Source: CAYZSU01 sp964480565 (GTDB lineage: Bacteria; UBA10199; 2-02-FULL-44-16; JAAZCA01). Taken from it: a stretch of DNA of 64,000 bases. Location: the NCBI GenBank assembly GCA_964480565.1, contig CAYZSU010000001.1:1-64000 (forward strand), in the 5' to 3' direction. Within the stretch, counting starts at the first letter, position 1; the number at the start of each line of letters is the position of its first letter. The notes beneath the pieces were generated by a model. The model saw only the letters and a list, made by a program, of their open reading frames with translations. It was not told the origin of the DNA and did no database searches. The translations under genes were made by a program, and so were the position numbers. This document shows, one piece after another, positions 36,334-45,248 of the stretch.

Positions 36334-36371
36334 CTAGGCAAAAGCGAGAGTCGATGGCACTTTTTTCCTAG
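36334..36371. promoter_or_regulatory. Possible shared activator half-sites between divergent sigma-54 promoters
   Basis: CTAGGCA (36334-36340) and CCTAG (36367-36371) match the two halves of the site found before flgB and fliM, but are separated by 26 bp rather than 6. They lie between the divergent promoters at 36211-36226 and 36443-36458 and could serve both. Nothing else is seen in 36147-36498. Confidence 0.35.
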
Positions 36372-36442
36372 TTGAAGAATGAATCAATTAAATGCTGTCC
36401 GGCTAACATGTTGAAAAGTAAAAGGAAAATAGATATGATAAT

Positions 36443-36458
36443 TGGCATGAAAATTGCT
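36443..36458 (+). promoter_or_regulatory. Sigma-54 promoter of the flgF operon
   Basis: TGGCATGAAAATTGCT matches the consensus with correct spacing. The start site would be near 36468, ahead of the GGAGGT ribosome site and the flgF ATG at 36499, so the in-frame TTG at 36454 is rejected. Confidence 0.85.
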
Positions 36459-36498
36459 TAACAACTGGGATAGGACTGTTTGCGATTTGGAGGTATTT

Positions 36499-37230
36499 AT
36501 GAGTACGGGAATTTATTCAGCAGTAACTGGTATGAAGTCAAAGGAGCGGGAGCTCGAGGCTGTTTCTCATAATATTGCAAATGCATCCACTGCAGGCTTT
36601 AAGGAAGTGGGTATGGTGTTTGAGGCGGTCATGTCCAGACAGGAAAAAAATGGACAAACGGATACAATGATTATGCCATTTAATTCTTCTGAGGAGATGT
36701 TTGTCAATCATGAGCAAGGTGCGTCTCAGCAAACAGGGGGTGACTTAGATTTAGCGATTCAAGGGGAAGGTTTCTTTGTTGTTCAAACTGAGCAAGGCCT
36801 TCGTTTTACGCGGAATGGGCGTTTTAAATTAAATGACTCTGGTCAAGTTGTAACCACACAGGGGCATATGGTTTCTGCAAAATCTGGGCAGCTTGTTGTG
36901 GACGGGGCATCTGTGCAGGTGTCAGAGGATGGCGCTCTAATGGTTGATAATGAAGAGCAGGGTGGTTTTCGTATTGTACGTTTTAATGAAGAATCCGCAT
37001 TGGAGCCCGTAGGTAATGGGTTGTTTAAGGCGCCGGAATCTGCAGGTATGCAGGATTTTAATACGCCTCAGGTTATGCAAGGAATGTTTGAACAGTCCAA
37101 TGTTAATGTGGTTAAGAACTTAATGAAATTAATTAAGTCGTCGCATGCCATGGAGTCCTATCAACGATCAATTGTGATAATGAGCAAAATTGAAGAAAAA
37201 GTCATTAATGATGCAGGTAAAATGACCTAA
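36499..37230 (+). CDS. flgF: Flagellar rod protein FlgF
   Basis: 243 residues. FlgF is a distal-side rod protein. It begins MSTGIYSAVTGMKSKERELE with the SHNIANASTAGFKE motif, and has the rod/hook GDLDLAIQGEGFFVVQTEQG region. The C-terminal helix is SNVNVVKNLMKLIKSSHAM. It heads the second structural operon; flgG follows by 15 bp. Confidence 0.94.
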   Translation: MSTGIYSAVTGMKSKERELEAVSHNIANASTAGFKEVGMVFEAVMSRQEKNGQTDTMIMPFNSSEEMFVNHEQGASQQTGGDLDLAIQGEGFFVVQTEQGLRFTRNGRFKLNDSGQVVTTQGHMVSAKSGQLVVDGASVQVSEDGALMVDNEEQGGFRIVRFNEESALEPVGNGLFKAPESAGMQDFNTPQVMQGMFEQSNVNVVKNLMKLIKSSHAMESYQRSIVIMSKIEEKVINDAGKMT

Positions 37231-37245
37231 CTGAAGGGATAAACA

Positions 37246-38034
37246 ATGAGCTATAAAGCACTTCAAACAGCTGTTACAGGGATGTCCGTTCAGGAAAGAC
37301 GTATTTCAGGCATTGCGGATAATTTAGCAAATGTAAATACAACGGGTTTTAAAAAGGGTCGTATGGATTTTACGGATTTAATGTATGAACAGATTAAATC
37401 CCCAGGTTCAAAAAATTCAACAGAGACAATAAGCCCTGTAGGTATTCAAATTGGGCATGGTGCAAGGCTTCAATCCGCGTATAAGGATTTTTCACAAGGT
37501 CAATATAGCCAAACAGGACGTAATTTAGATGTGGCTATTGAGGGTAAGGGCTTTGTAAAAGTGACATTGGATGATGGTAGTATTGCATATACTCGCGACT
37601 GCTCGTTTAAAACAGATGCGGATGGTAATTTGGTAACGCCAACAGGGTATAAAGTGGAACCTAATATTACTGTACCAGAAACAGCTGAAAATGTGATTGT
37701 TGGAACCGATGGGATTGTGACAGTGAGTATTGCAGGAGAAACATCGGTTACTGAGTTAGGGACTGTGCAATTGGCATTGTTTTCAAATCCATCGGGATTA
37801 AAATATTTAGGTAAGGGATTATATCAGGAGAGTGATGCGTCGGGATCTGCCACGGATACATCGCCAGGGCAAGAGGGTGCTGGGACTTTGTTGCAAGGGT
37901 ATTTGGAGAGTTCAAATGTCAATGTGGCTGAAGAATTAATTAATATGGTGATTGCGCAGCGAACATATGAAGCCAACTCACGTGTGATTCAAACAACCAG
38001 TGAAATGATGCGTCAAACAAATAATGTTGGATAG
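37246..38034 (+). CDS. flgG: Flagellar distal rod protein FlgG
   Basis: 262 residues, the usual length. The N-terminus has KALQTAVTGMSVQERRISGI and DNLANVNTTGFKKGR, the middle QTGRNLDVAIEGKGFVKV, and the end SSNVNVAEELINMVIAQRTY. FlgG forms the distal rod that crosses the P- and L-rings. Confidence 0.97.
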   Translation: MSYKALQTAVTGMSVQERRISGIADNLANVNTTGFKKGRMDFTDLMYEQIKSPGSKNSTETISPVGIQIGHGARLQSAYKDFSQGQYSQTGRNLDVAIEGKGFVKVTLDDGSIAYTRDCSFKTDADGNLVTPTGYKVEPNITVPETAENVIVGTDGIVTVSIAGETSVTELGTVQLALFSNPSGLKYLGKGLYQESDASGSATDTSPGQEGAGTLLQGYLESSNVNVAEELINMVIAQRTYEANSRVIQTTSEMMRQTNNVG

Positions 38035-38037
38035 GAC

Positions 38038-38997
38038 ATGCAAATAAAACATTTACATGCATATTATATTATTTTTTGTATAGCGATAATGGGGATGTTA
38101 CCCATGTCATTGTCTGCAAGTCAGTCAAAAATTGTCTGGTTATCACAGGTGGCCTATCAACATGAAATTCGAATTAAGGATTTGGTGGATTTGCAGCATA
38201 CAGATGGGCAGTTCTTGGATAATTATGGTGATATTTTAGTGTCAAAACGGCAGATGAAATCGATTGATACATCGGTGCTTTCAATGATTTTAGAACGCAA
38301 TGGCCTTGATTTGTCGCAGCATTATATTAAAAACAAAGGCCATATTTTAATTGTCGGTGGGGTAGTGTCAAGCGTATGCGAGGGTCGTATCAAAGAGAAA
38401 ATACAGCAAGCAATTGTGGATAAGTATCATGTAAAAGAAACAGATATTGATTTAAATATTCACTCAATAGCGGGCTCCTGCCATATTGTATCATCCGTGA
38501 ATATATCATCTGTTCATTTGGGTAATGATGTGGATATCAAATTAGAGCCATCGGTACATTATGGAAAATCACATCAAATAAGCGCACGTGCGGATATTGC
38601 AATTCAAGTGCCGGTGGTGATTGCAAAGAAAATTATTGCAAAGAATACATTAATAAAAAAATCCAATCTTATGTTGGAAAGACGAGAAATTAAATCCGAT
38701 GCGCAGCTGGCATATCGTCGCCTTTCAGATTTTGAAACCAGTAATATGGTTGCATCAATGTCAATTTCTCAGGGGCAGATGATTGTAAAAAAGATGTTGT
38801 CGTCAGGTATTATTTTAAAAAAAGGGGACCTGATTACAATGATTACGAAGCAATCAGGGTTGCAGATTCATGCGGTCGGACGCCTACTTGCAGATGCGGG
38901 ATTGGGGCAAACCGTCATGGTTGAAAATATTGATTCAAAGAAGCAAGTCATTGGTCGAGTACTGGATATAAAACATGTAGAGGTGGTCGTACAATGA
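38038..38997 (+). CDS. flgA: P-ring assembly chaperone FlgA
   Basis: 319 residues. A signal peptide (IIFCIAIMGMLPMSLSAS) sends it to the periplasm, where FlgA chaperones FlgI. The C-terminal SAF-like domain (VPVVIAKKIIAKNTLIKKS; LKKGDLITMITKQSGLQI) is typical. It starts 4 bp after flgG and overlaps flgH by ATGA. It is longer than enteric FlgA because of an N-terminal extension. Confidence 0.92.
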   Translation: MQIKHLHAYYIIFCIAIMGMLPMSLSASQSKIVWLSQVAYQHEIRIKDLVDLQHTDGQFLDNYGDILVSKRQMKSIDTSVLSMILERNGLDLSQHYIKNKGHILIVGGVVSSVCEGRIKEKIQQAIVDKYHVKETDIDLNIHSIAGSCHIVSSVNISSVHLGNDVDIKLEPSVHYGKSHQISARADIAIQVPVVIAKKIIAKNTLIKKSNLMLERREIKSDAQLAYRRLSDFETSNMVASMSISQGQMIVKKMLSSGIILKKGDLITMITKQSGLQIHAVGRLLADAGLGQTVMVENIDSKKQVIGRVLDIKHVEVVVQ

Positions 38998-39746
38998 TGA
39001 AATTGATGAAATTGCAGACATATATTATGGGAGTCATGGTAATAATTGCTATCAGTATGATGGCTTGTGCAGCTAAAAAAGGGCTGGATCATACTGTATT
39101 GAATGTCAATGACAGTTCACCGGATCAATCGGATTTTTTTAATGAGAAACAAGTAAAAGATGTGAGTGCTTTTCGCGAAGGGCATACAGGGTCCTTATGG
39201 GTGGACTCCTATAATAGTAATTTATACGCCAATATGCATCGTGCTTCAAAAATTGGTGATACAGTAACGGTTATTATTTCCGAACAAGCAAGTGGTGCAA
39301 GCGATACAAAGACCAACACCAAGCGCAAGTCAGAAGTGGGCGCTAGTGTGGATAGTTTGGGCGGCTTAATGTCCAAATTACAGGGAATATTTTCCGGTCT
39401 AAATCCTGCAAATTTATTCTCTGCAAAAACAGAAAATAAATTTGATGGTCAAGGAAAGATAAATACCAAGGGACAGTTATTTGCACAGATTACATGTCGA
39501 GTAACAGAGCGAATGAATAATGGCAACTTAGTCATCAAAGGTGAAAAACGAATTAAGGTATATGATGAAGAGCAGCGCCTTGTCCTCGAAGGTATGATTC
39601 GTCCTTATGATATTACACCCAATAACACGGTTAGCTCTTTGCATGTTGCGGATGCACGTATTTCATTTACAGGGTTTGGTGTGATTGCAGAACGACAAAA
39701 ACCAGGGTGGCTAACGCGAATTTTAGATTATGTATGGCCGTTTTAA
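38994..39746 (+). CDS. flgH: Flagellar L-ring lipoprotein FlgH
   Basis: 250 residues. A lipobox (ISMMAC, Cys near residue 23) predicts an outer-membrane lipoprotein. The core has SLWVDSYNSNLYANMHRASKIGDTV in parts, then GQLFAQITCRVTERMNNGNL and VIKGEKRIKVYDEEQ. FlgH forms the outer-membrane bushing, which shows the host is diderm. Confidence 0.95.
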   Translation: MMKLMKLQTYIMGVMVIIAISMMACAAKKGLDHTVLNVNDSSPDQSDFFNEKQVKDVSAFREGHTGSLWVDSYNSNLYANMHRASKIGDTVTVIISEQASGASDTKTNTKRKSEVGASVDSLGGLMSKLQGIFSGLNPANLFSAKTENKFDGQGKINTKGQLFAQITCRVTERMNNGNLVIKGEKRIKVYDEEQRLVLEGMIRPYDITPNNTVSSLHVADARISFTGFGVIAERQKPGWLTRILDYVWPF

Positions 39747-39797
39747 GTAATGATTTTTCTGAAGTGATTGTTTTGAATACGCCTATGAGAGGGATGC

Positions 39798-40913
39798 ATG
39801 CAGCTAAGAAAAAAATATATTAATAAGATTGCGGTGATATGCATTAGCATATGTCTAATATCTTGTATGGCTCATGCTGCGCGCGTAAAAGATATTGCCA
39901 ACTTTAGAGGGGTCAGGTCCAACCAATTGATTGGTTATGGATTAGTTGTTGGTCTTGATGGCTCTGGGGATAGTACATCATCAGATGTCATGCGGCGATC
40001 TTTGGGCGAGATGTTATCAAAAATGGGCGTGGGCATTGATCCTAAAAATATTAAATCAAAAAATGTGGCAGGTGTCATGGTGACTGCTAATTTACCACCA
40101 TTTTCAAAAGCAGGTTCTCGCATTAATGTGCTGATATCATCGATTGGTGATGCAACATCACTTCGGGGTGGAACATTAATAATGACGCCATTAAAAGCGG
40201 CCAATCAGGATGTGTATGCGGTGGCGCAGGGGCCGGTGACTGTGGGTGGATATGCTGAAACAGCAGGTGCAGAACAGCAAAAGCAAGGACATCCCACAGT
40301 GGGTAAAATCCTAAATGGTGCGATTGTCGAGCGTGAAGTAGAATTTGGTTTTGAAAAAATGGATCGATTGGAATTGGCATTAAATGAACCTGATTTTACC
40401 ACTGCTACGCGATTACGTGATCGAATTAATCAATTTTTAGAAGGTAAGTATGCAAAAACTACGGATTCTGGATCTGTTCGAATTAAAGTACCCAGGCGAT
40501 ATCGTAAAAATATTGTAAGCTTAACTGCACAAGTGGAAGCCTTGGAAATTAAGCCGGATATTAAGGCGCGTGTCATTGTTAATGAACGTACTGGTACCAT
40601 TGTAATGGGTGAAAATGTTCGAGTGTCTACGGTTGCGGTGGCGCAAGGAAATTTAAGCGTTACTATTTCACAGGATTATACTGTCTCGCAACCCAATGGA
40701 TTTTCTTTGGGTGAAACCATGACAGTGCCAGATACGTCTTTGCTTGTTGAAGAAGAGGATCCAAAAAAATTAATGATTGTACCTGAAGGCGTGAATATCG
40801 GTGATGTGGTTCGTGCATTAAATGCGATCGGTGTATCTGCCAAGGATTTAATTTCTATTTTACAGGCGATTGATGAGGCAGGAGCCCTGCATGGGGAGTT
40901 AATTACCAGTTAA
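39798..40913 (+). CDS. flgI: Flagellar P-ring protein FlgI
   Basis: 371 residues with a signal peptide (AVICISICLISCMAHA) and the family start ARVKDIANFRGVRSNQLIGY, followed by GLVVGLDGSGD and MSKMGV-like motifs. It forms the periplasmic P-ring. The ATG at 39798 is required, since the ATG four bases earlier reaches a stop quickly. Confidence 0.97.
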   Translation: MQLRKKYINKIAVICISICLISCMAHAARVKDIANFRGVRSNQLIGYGLVVGLDGSGDSTSSDVMRRSLGEMLSKMGVGIDPKNIKSKNVAGVMVTANLPPFSKAGSRINVLISSIGDATSLRGGTLIMTPLKAANQDVYAVAQGPVTVGGYAETAGAEQQKQGHPTVGKILNGAIVEREVEFGFEKMDRLELALNEPDFTTATRLRDRINQFLEGKYAKTTDSGSVRIKVPRRYRKNIVSLTAQVEALEIKPDIKARVIVNERTGTIVMGENVRVSTVAVAQGNLSVTISQDYTVSQPNGFSLGETMTVPDTSLLVEEEDPKKLMIVPEGVNIGDVVRALNAIGVSAKDLISILQAIDEAGALHGELITS

Positions 40914-40933
40914 TTAAGAATGATAGGACACTA

Positions 40934-41779
40934 ATGACTCAACCAATGACTATAGGTACGATGCCAAATGCTGCTGCCACGCATGCAGTGGATGCTAAGT
41001 ATCAAAAACTTCGTAAAGCTGTTGAAGGGTTTGAATCCTATATTTGGGGTTCAATTATGTCCAGTATGCAAAAATCCATACCCAAGTCCGGATTGTTTGG
41101 AGATGGATCAAAAGAAGCGGCATTTCAAAATATGTTATTTCATGAATATAGTAAAAATATGTCGGCATCTATGAAAGAGGGCAGTTTAAGCGATATGATT
41201 ATGAAGCAGTTGGCGCCAGAATTACGTGATCAGGCCGCAGAAAAAATAACATCTGTGCAGAATAAATTGTCAGTTTCTCCTGCAGTCGCATCACATGTAC
41301 ATGCAGCATATGATGTGCAAAATAATATGCATGCTGGGCATGGTATTACGGATAGCCAGAAGAAACAGGCATATGATGCACTTAGGGATATGTTTGGCTT
41401 ATCATCGATTTCATCGGATTATGGATGGCGCGATCATCCCATACATGATGATCGGCGGTTTCACCATGGAATTGATGTTCCATTACCCATTGGATCGCAG
41501 ATGAAATCGCCAGTGGCAGGAACAGTGATAATGTCTAAATATGATGAAGGTTATGGAAATTATGTCACAATTAGAAGCGAGTCTGGGAATAGTCTTCGGT
41601 TTGCACATATGGACCGATCTGCAGTCAATGAAGGTGATAAAATACAAATAAATGATATTATTGGTCTTTCTGGGAATACGGGTCGATCTACAGGTCCGCA
41701 TGTACATTTTGAAGTACGCGATATGGAAGGAAAGTCCATATCACCGATAAAATACTTAAAAGGGCTAAAAAAGAGTTAA
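40934..41779 (+). CDS. flgJ: FlgJ-type rod protein fused to an M23 (LytM) peptidase
   Basis: 281 residues. Residues ~20-95 are the FlgJ rod-binding domain (RKAVEGFESYIWGSIM; FQNMLFHEYSKNMS). Residues ~155-275 are an M23 zinc endopeptidase with HHGID (His177, Asp181), AHM (His225) and HVH (256-258), so all metal and catalytic residues are present. Classic enteric FlgJ instead carries a glucosaminidase. It should open peptidoglycan crosslinks for rod passage. Confidence 0.9.
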   Translation: MTQPMTIGTMPNAAATHAVDAKYQKLRKAVEGFESYIWGSIMSSMQKSIPKSGLFGDGSKEAAFQNMLFHEYSKNMSASMKEGSLSDMIMKQLAPELRDQAAEKITSVQNKLSVSPAVASHVHAAYDVQNNMHAGHGITDSQKKQAYDALRDMFGLSSISSDYGWRDHPIHDDRRFHHGIDVPLPIGSQMKSPVAGTVIMSKYDEGYGNYVTIRSESGNSLRFAHMDRSAVNEGDKIQINDIIGLSGNTGRSTGPHVHFEVRDMEGKSISPIKYLKGLKKS

Positions 41780-41803
41780 GTTTTTACCAATCACCTCCGT
41801 TCT
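41777..41803 (+). promoter_or_regulatory. Possible sigma-28 promoter before flgM
   Basis: TAAG, 15 bp, TCCGTTCT fits the TAAA-N15-GCCGATAA layout in spacing, with a poor -10. A transcript from it would begin near 41811 and lack the upstream arm of the hairpin that covers the flgM ribosome site. Confidence 0.3.
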
Positions 41804-41854
41804 ATATGAGTGGAGCAAAAGATTCATAAATTTCCCTAAGGGGGGTGATTTGGT
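41786..41854 (+). promoter_or_regulatory. Long stem sequestering the flgM ribosome-binding site
   Basis: ACCAATCACCTCC (41786-41798) can pair with GGGGGG-TGATT-TGGT (41840-41854): 13 pairs, one bulged T, one G-T. The right arm contains the whole ribosome site and ends one base before the flgM ATG. In full-length operon mRNA this would strongly hinder flgM translation. Confidence 0.6.
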
Positions 41855-42142
41855 ATGAAAATAGATGGAATGCGATCAGGCCCTATTGGCCGAACAGATT
41901 CATCCACACGGACGCAGAAAAAAGGCCATGTGAAATCAGAATCAGCTGGTAAGGATAGTATACAGGTATCCACATCAGCGGATAAATTAGCAGCATTGCA
42001 AGAAGCTTCAGGAGATGATGTTCGGGTCGATAAAGTTCAAGAAATAAAGGAACGAATTGCATCCGGTGATTATCATGTTGAAGCAGGTGATATTGCTGAT
42101 AAAATTATTGAACATTTAATTCAAAAGAGGGCGGTTGGATAA
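41855..42142 (+). CDS. flgM: Anti-sigma-28 factor FlgM
   Basis: 95 residues, disordered N-terminal half, then the sigma-binding part (VDKVQEIKERIASGDYHVEA, DIADKIIEHLIQ, residues ~57-92). FlgM holds FliA inactive until it is exported through the finished hook. It is followed closely by flgN, the usual pair. Its ribosome site lies in a strong stem (41786-41854). Confidence 0.9.
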   Translation: MKIDGMRSGPIGRTDSSTRTQKKGHVKSESAGKDSIQVSTSADKLAALQEASGDDVRVDKVQEIKERIASGDYHVEAGDIADKIIEHLIQKRAVG

Positions 42143-42143
42143 T

Positions 42144-42647
42144 ATGCTTAGCGAACTCAGATCCCTAAAAAAACTATTTGACGATCATTCAAGTGCATTA
42201 TTGGAATTAGGGGAGTCGCTTAGAAGGCAGAAGCAAGCCGTGGTCCATTGGGACTTAGAAGTCATTACAAAAGAACAGCGCATTCATAATCAACTTATTG
42301 TTCGTCTTCGTGTATTTGATGCGGCAAGACGAACAGCAGAAGAAAAAATTTCACAAAAACTCGGTTATCGTGGCCGAATGTCCTTAAAATCAATACTACA
42401 AACTATTACAGATCCATTGGCAAGAGATATTCAACATGCATTTGATAATTTGATTGCTATTGCGGGGTCAGTAAAAGAATTATATCAAGAAAACCAGAAA
42501 TACTTATCCCATGCCTTAGAGGGCGTGGAAATGTCTTTGAGTGTATTACAGTCCAAGAAGCAATCAGGATTGTATGAGGCCAATAATAAAGGTGCGCATT
42601 ACTCACAGGATAATATGAAACGACGTTTTCTTGATCAATCAATGTAG
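42144..42647 (+). CDS. flgN: Flagellar export chaperone FlgN
   Basis: 167 residues, mainly helical coiled coil (LSELRSLKKLFDDHSSALLE; ITKEQRIHNQLIVRLRVFD). FlgN chaperones the hook-filament junction proteins FlgK and FlgL, encoded next. The ATG 1 bp after the flgM stop is preferred over an upstream TTG. Identified by size, helical pattern and position, as primary sequence conservation is low. Confidence 0.82.
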   Translation: MLSELRSLKKLFDDHSSALLELGESLRRQKQAVVHWDLEVITKEQRIHNQLIVRLRVFDAARRTAEEKISQKLGYRGRMSLKSILQTITDPLARDIQHAFDNLIAIAGSVKELYQENQKYLSHALEGVEMSLSVLQSKKQSGLYEANNKGAHYSQDNMKRRFLDQSM

Positions 42648-42661
42648 TACTGAGGTGAATT

Positions 42662-44059
42662 ATGGGTTTAGGAAATTTTTATACTTCAGCAGTTAGTGGC
42701 TTACATTTGTCACAGCGTGCTATAAGTGTGACAGCCAATAATATTGCGAATGTTAATACCAAGGGCTATTCAAAGCAAATAATTACAGTGGATCCCAGGG
42801 ATCCACAGATGTTGGGTGGCAATGAATTTGGTATTGGTGTTGATGTGGGCGAAATTAATCGATCCTATGATACGTTCATTGAAAGTCGCTTGTTGACCGC
42901 TGCAAAAAATAAATCGCAATGGTCAGCGCTGTCCTATCAGATGAGCCAGGTGGAAAATATTTTTAATGAACTCGATGGTGAGGGATTAAGTAGTTATATG
43001 AATCAATTTTTTGATTCATTTAGTGCAGTTGCAAGCGATGCATCCTCTTTGGCTGCGCGCCAAGGTGCATTGGGTCGGGCGCAGGTCCTTGTTGATCGAT
43101 TTCACTCCCTTGATACTGAGTTGAGTAATTTACGAAAAAGTTTAAATTTAAAGGTGGAAAGCGCTGTCAATGAAATCAACTCTGTATTAGTAGAGGTGGG
43201 AAATTTAAGTGAAAAAATCAAAAATTTTCCAGCAGAAGCCTTAACATATCGGGATGAACGTCAAATGAAAGTGCGTGAATTATCCGAATTATTGGGCGTT
43301 GAAATCCTTGAAACATCGGATGGGGATTTTCAAATGTATGCGGCGAATTTTCCATTGATCGTCGGTGGTTTTTCAGGTGAATTTTCTGTGAGTGCGGATG
43401 CAGGAAATGATGGTTTATATAAAGTGGAATACAGTATTGAAGGATCCAATGTGGATTTAACGGCTGAGATAGATAGTGGTGAATTGGGTATGATTCTCCA
43501 AACGCGTGATACGACGTTGGTGGATTATATTAGTCAGTTAGATGAGTTGGCATTTGAATTGGGTACTGAATTTAATGCCGTTCATAATACGGGTTTTGAC
43601 TTGAATTCCAATAATAATAATATGTTTTTTACGGAGTTAGCACAGATTTCAGGGGCTGCACGTTTGCTTGACTTGCATGCAGATGTGGATGGCATTCCTT
43701 CTGGAATTGCGGCATCAGGTGCGGCAAATGATGTGCCTGGTGGAAATACAGTTGCACTTTCATTGGCTCAACTTCGGGATTCAGATATTGTATTTACTTC
43801 ACAAACCTCTACATTTAGTGATTTTTATTCATCATTATTGGCAGATATTGGTATTACAACTGGGTATGCCGCGCAACAAGGGGATTTTTATGAAAACTCT
43901 TTTATGCATGTAGAGGTGGAACGTGAACGTATTAGTGGTGTATCTATTGAGGAAGAAGAACTTAATTTAATGAAATACCGTGCAGCCTATGATGCGGCAG
44001 CACGGTTGATTTCAGTAGGTACGGATATGCTGGATACACTTGTGAAATTGGGGGCCTAA
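42662..44059 (+). CDS. flgK: Hook-filament junction protein FlgK (HAP1)
   Basis: 465 residues. N-terminal MGLGNFYTSAVSGLHLSQRA and NNIANVNTKGYSKQI, D1 with MSQVENIFNELDGEGLSSYM, and the C-terminal ISGVSIEEEELNLMKYRAAY with ARLISVGTDMLDTLVKLG are all characteristic. It connects hook to filament. Confidence 0.96.
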   Translation: MGLGNFYTSAVSGLHLSQRAISVTANNIANVNTKGYSKQIITVDPRDPQMLGGNEFGIGVDVGEINRSYDTFIESRLLTAAKNKSQWSALSYQMSQVENIFNELDGEGLSSYMNQFFDSFSAVASDASSLAARQGALGRAQVLVDRFHSLDTELSNLRKSLNLKVESAVNEINSVLVEVGNLSEKIKNFPAEALTYRDERQMKVRELSELLGVEILETSDGDFQMYAANFPLIVGGFSGEFSVSADAGNDGLYKVEYSIEGSNVDLTAEIDSGELGMILQTRDTTLVDYISQLDELAFELGTEFNAVHNTGFDLNSNNNNMFFTELAQISGAARLLDLHADVDGIPSGIAASGAANDVPGGNTVALSLAQLRDSDIVFTSQTSTFSDFYSSLLADIGITTGYAAQQGDFYENSFMHVEVERERISGVSIEEEELNLMKYRAAYDAAARLISVGTDMLDTLVKLGA

Positions 44060-44061
44060 CT

Positions 44062-45027
44062 ATGGTGATCGGTCGAGTGTCATTTAATACGCGTCAATTG
44101 ATGCTTCGTCAAAATTTAGCAAGAGCGCAAAAACGCTATTCTGAAATTTCCATTCCAGCAACAACGGGTAAGAAAATTAATTCATTAAGCGATGAGCCAT
44201 CATTAACATATCGATTGTTTAATTTGAAAAATAAAATCAGTGCAATTGAGACCTATGAACTTAATATTATTACATCACGTCATTTACAAAATACAACGGA
44301 TTCTAAGATTGACGAGGCCGTTACATTGGTTCATCGGCTAAGAGAGGTTGCTGTTGGGGCAAACAACTCAGTAATTGATACGCAGGATCGGCAAAACTAT
44401 GTTGATCTATTGGATAATATTAATGAAGAAGTATTGGCTATTGCTAATTATCGAGTGAATGGCCGGTATATTTTCGCAGGTGCAAAAACAGATACTATTC
44501 CATTTTCTGAAGATCCTGCAATGCCTGCAGAGCCAAATCCAGCAGATGCTGCAGCTGTAGCTGCATATATTGCCGCATCACCCTATGAATATAATGGTAA
44601 TAATACAGAAATGTCCATTGAAGTGTCCTTTGGTGTGACATCAAAGGTGAATATCGAAGGAGAGACTTTGTTTATGGGGCGTGGTGGTGGTGTGGATGTA
44701 TTTAATATTATAAAAAATATGAAATGGGCCATTGATAATGAGGATGAAAGTCAATTAGAAACAGAGATGGATAATTTAGAAACCCTGCTGGATCAATTTT
44801 TAGTTGATCGTGCAGATGTTGGTGTTGAAATGCAGCGTTTAGATAGTGCAGAAACGCTGATTCAAAATGAAGAGCTTCGCGCGACAAAGGAATTATCGGA
44901 TTTGGAGTCCGCTGATATTGCAGAAATTGCAACGGAGTTAACTGTGCAAGAAATGGCAATGCGGGTGATATTTCAATCATCCAGTCGTGTATTAAAATCA
45001 ACGTTTAATAGTATTTTAGGTGGATAA
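44062..45027 (+). CDS. flgL: Hook-filament junction protein FlgL (HAP3)
   Basis: 321 residues with flagellin-like ends: LMLRQNLARAQKRYSEISIP, GKKINSLSDEPS near the N-terminus and LSDLESADIAEIATELTVQE with a final SSRVLKSTFNSILGG. A Pro/Ala/Asp segment (EDPAMPAEPNPADAAAVAAY) is an insertion in the middle domain. Starts 2 bp after flgK and overlaps csrA. Confidence 0.95.
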   Translation: MVIGRVSFNTRQLMLRQNLARAQKRYSEISIPATTGKKINSLSDEPSLTYRLFNLKNKISAIETYELNIITSRHLQNTTDSKIDEAVTLVHRLREVAVGANNSVIDTQDRQNYVDLLDNINEEVLAIANYRVNGRYIFAGAKTDTIPFSEDPAMPAEPNPADAAAVAAYIAASPYEYNGNNTEMSIEVSFGVTSKVNIEGETLFMGRGGGVDVFNIIKNMKWAIDNEDESQLETEMDNLETLLDQFLVDRADVGVEMQRLDSAETLIQNEELRATKELSDLESADIAEIATELTVQEMAMRVIFQSSSRVLKSTFNSILGG

Positions 45028-45248
45028 TGCTACATATTGTACGTAAAAAAAATGAAGCCATTACGATTGATGGCCACATCAAGATACATGTATTGGATGT
45101 GCAATCTGGGCGTGTGCAAATTGCGATTGATGCGCCAAAACATGTATCTATTTATCGCACAGAATTATATGAAAAAATATGCAAAGAAAATAAAGATGCT
45201 TTATTAATGCCGGATAGCTTATCCGCGATTTCGTTGGGGGACAAATAG
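45027..45248 (+). CDS. csrA: Carbon storage/flagellin translation regulator CsrA
   Basis: 73 residues. The RNA-binding residues are kept: Arg6 in MLHIVRK and Arg44 in SIYRTELY. CsrA binds GGA in hairpin loops and blocks translation; two such loops lie in the fliC leader at 54111-54149. It sits between flgL and fliW, the arrangement seen where FliW antagonises CsrA. The start overlaps the flgL stop. Confidence 0.95.
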   Translation: MLHIVRKKNEAITIDGHIKIHVLDVQSGRVQIAIDAPKHVSIYRTELYEKICKENKDALLMPDSLSAISLGDK

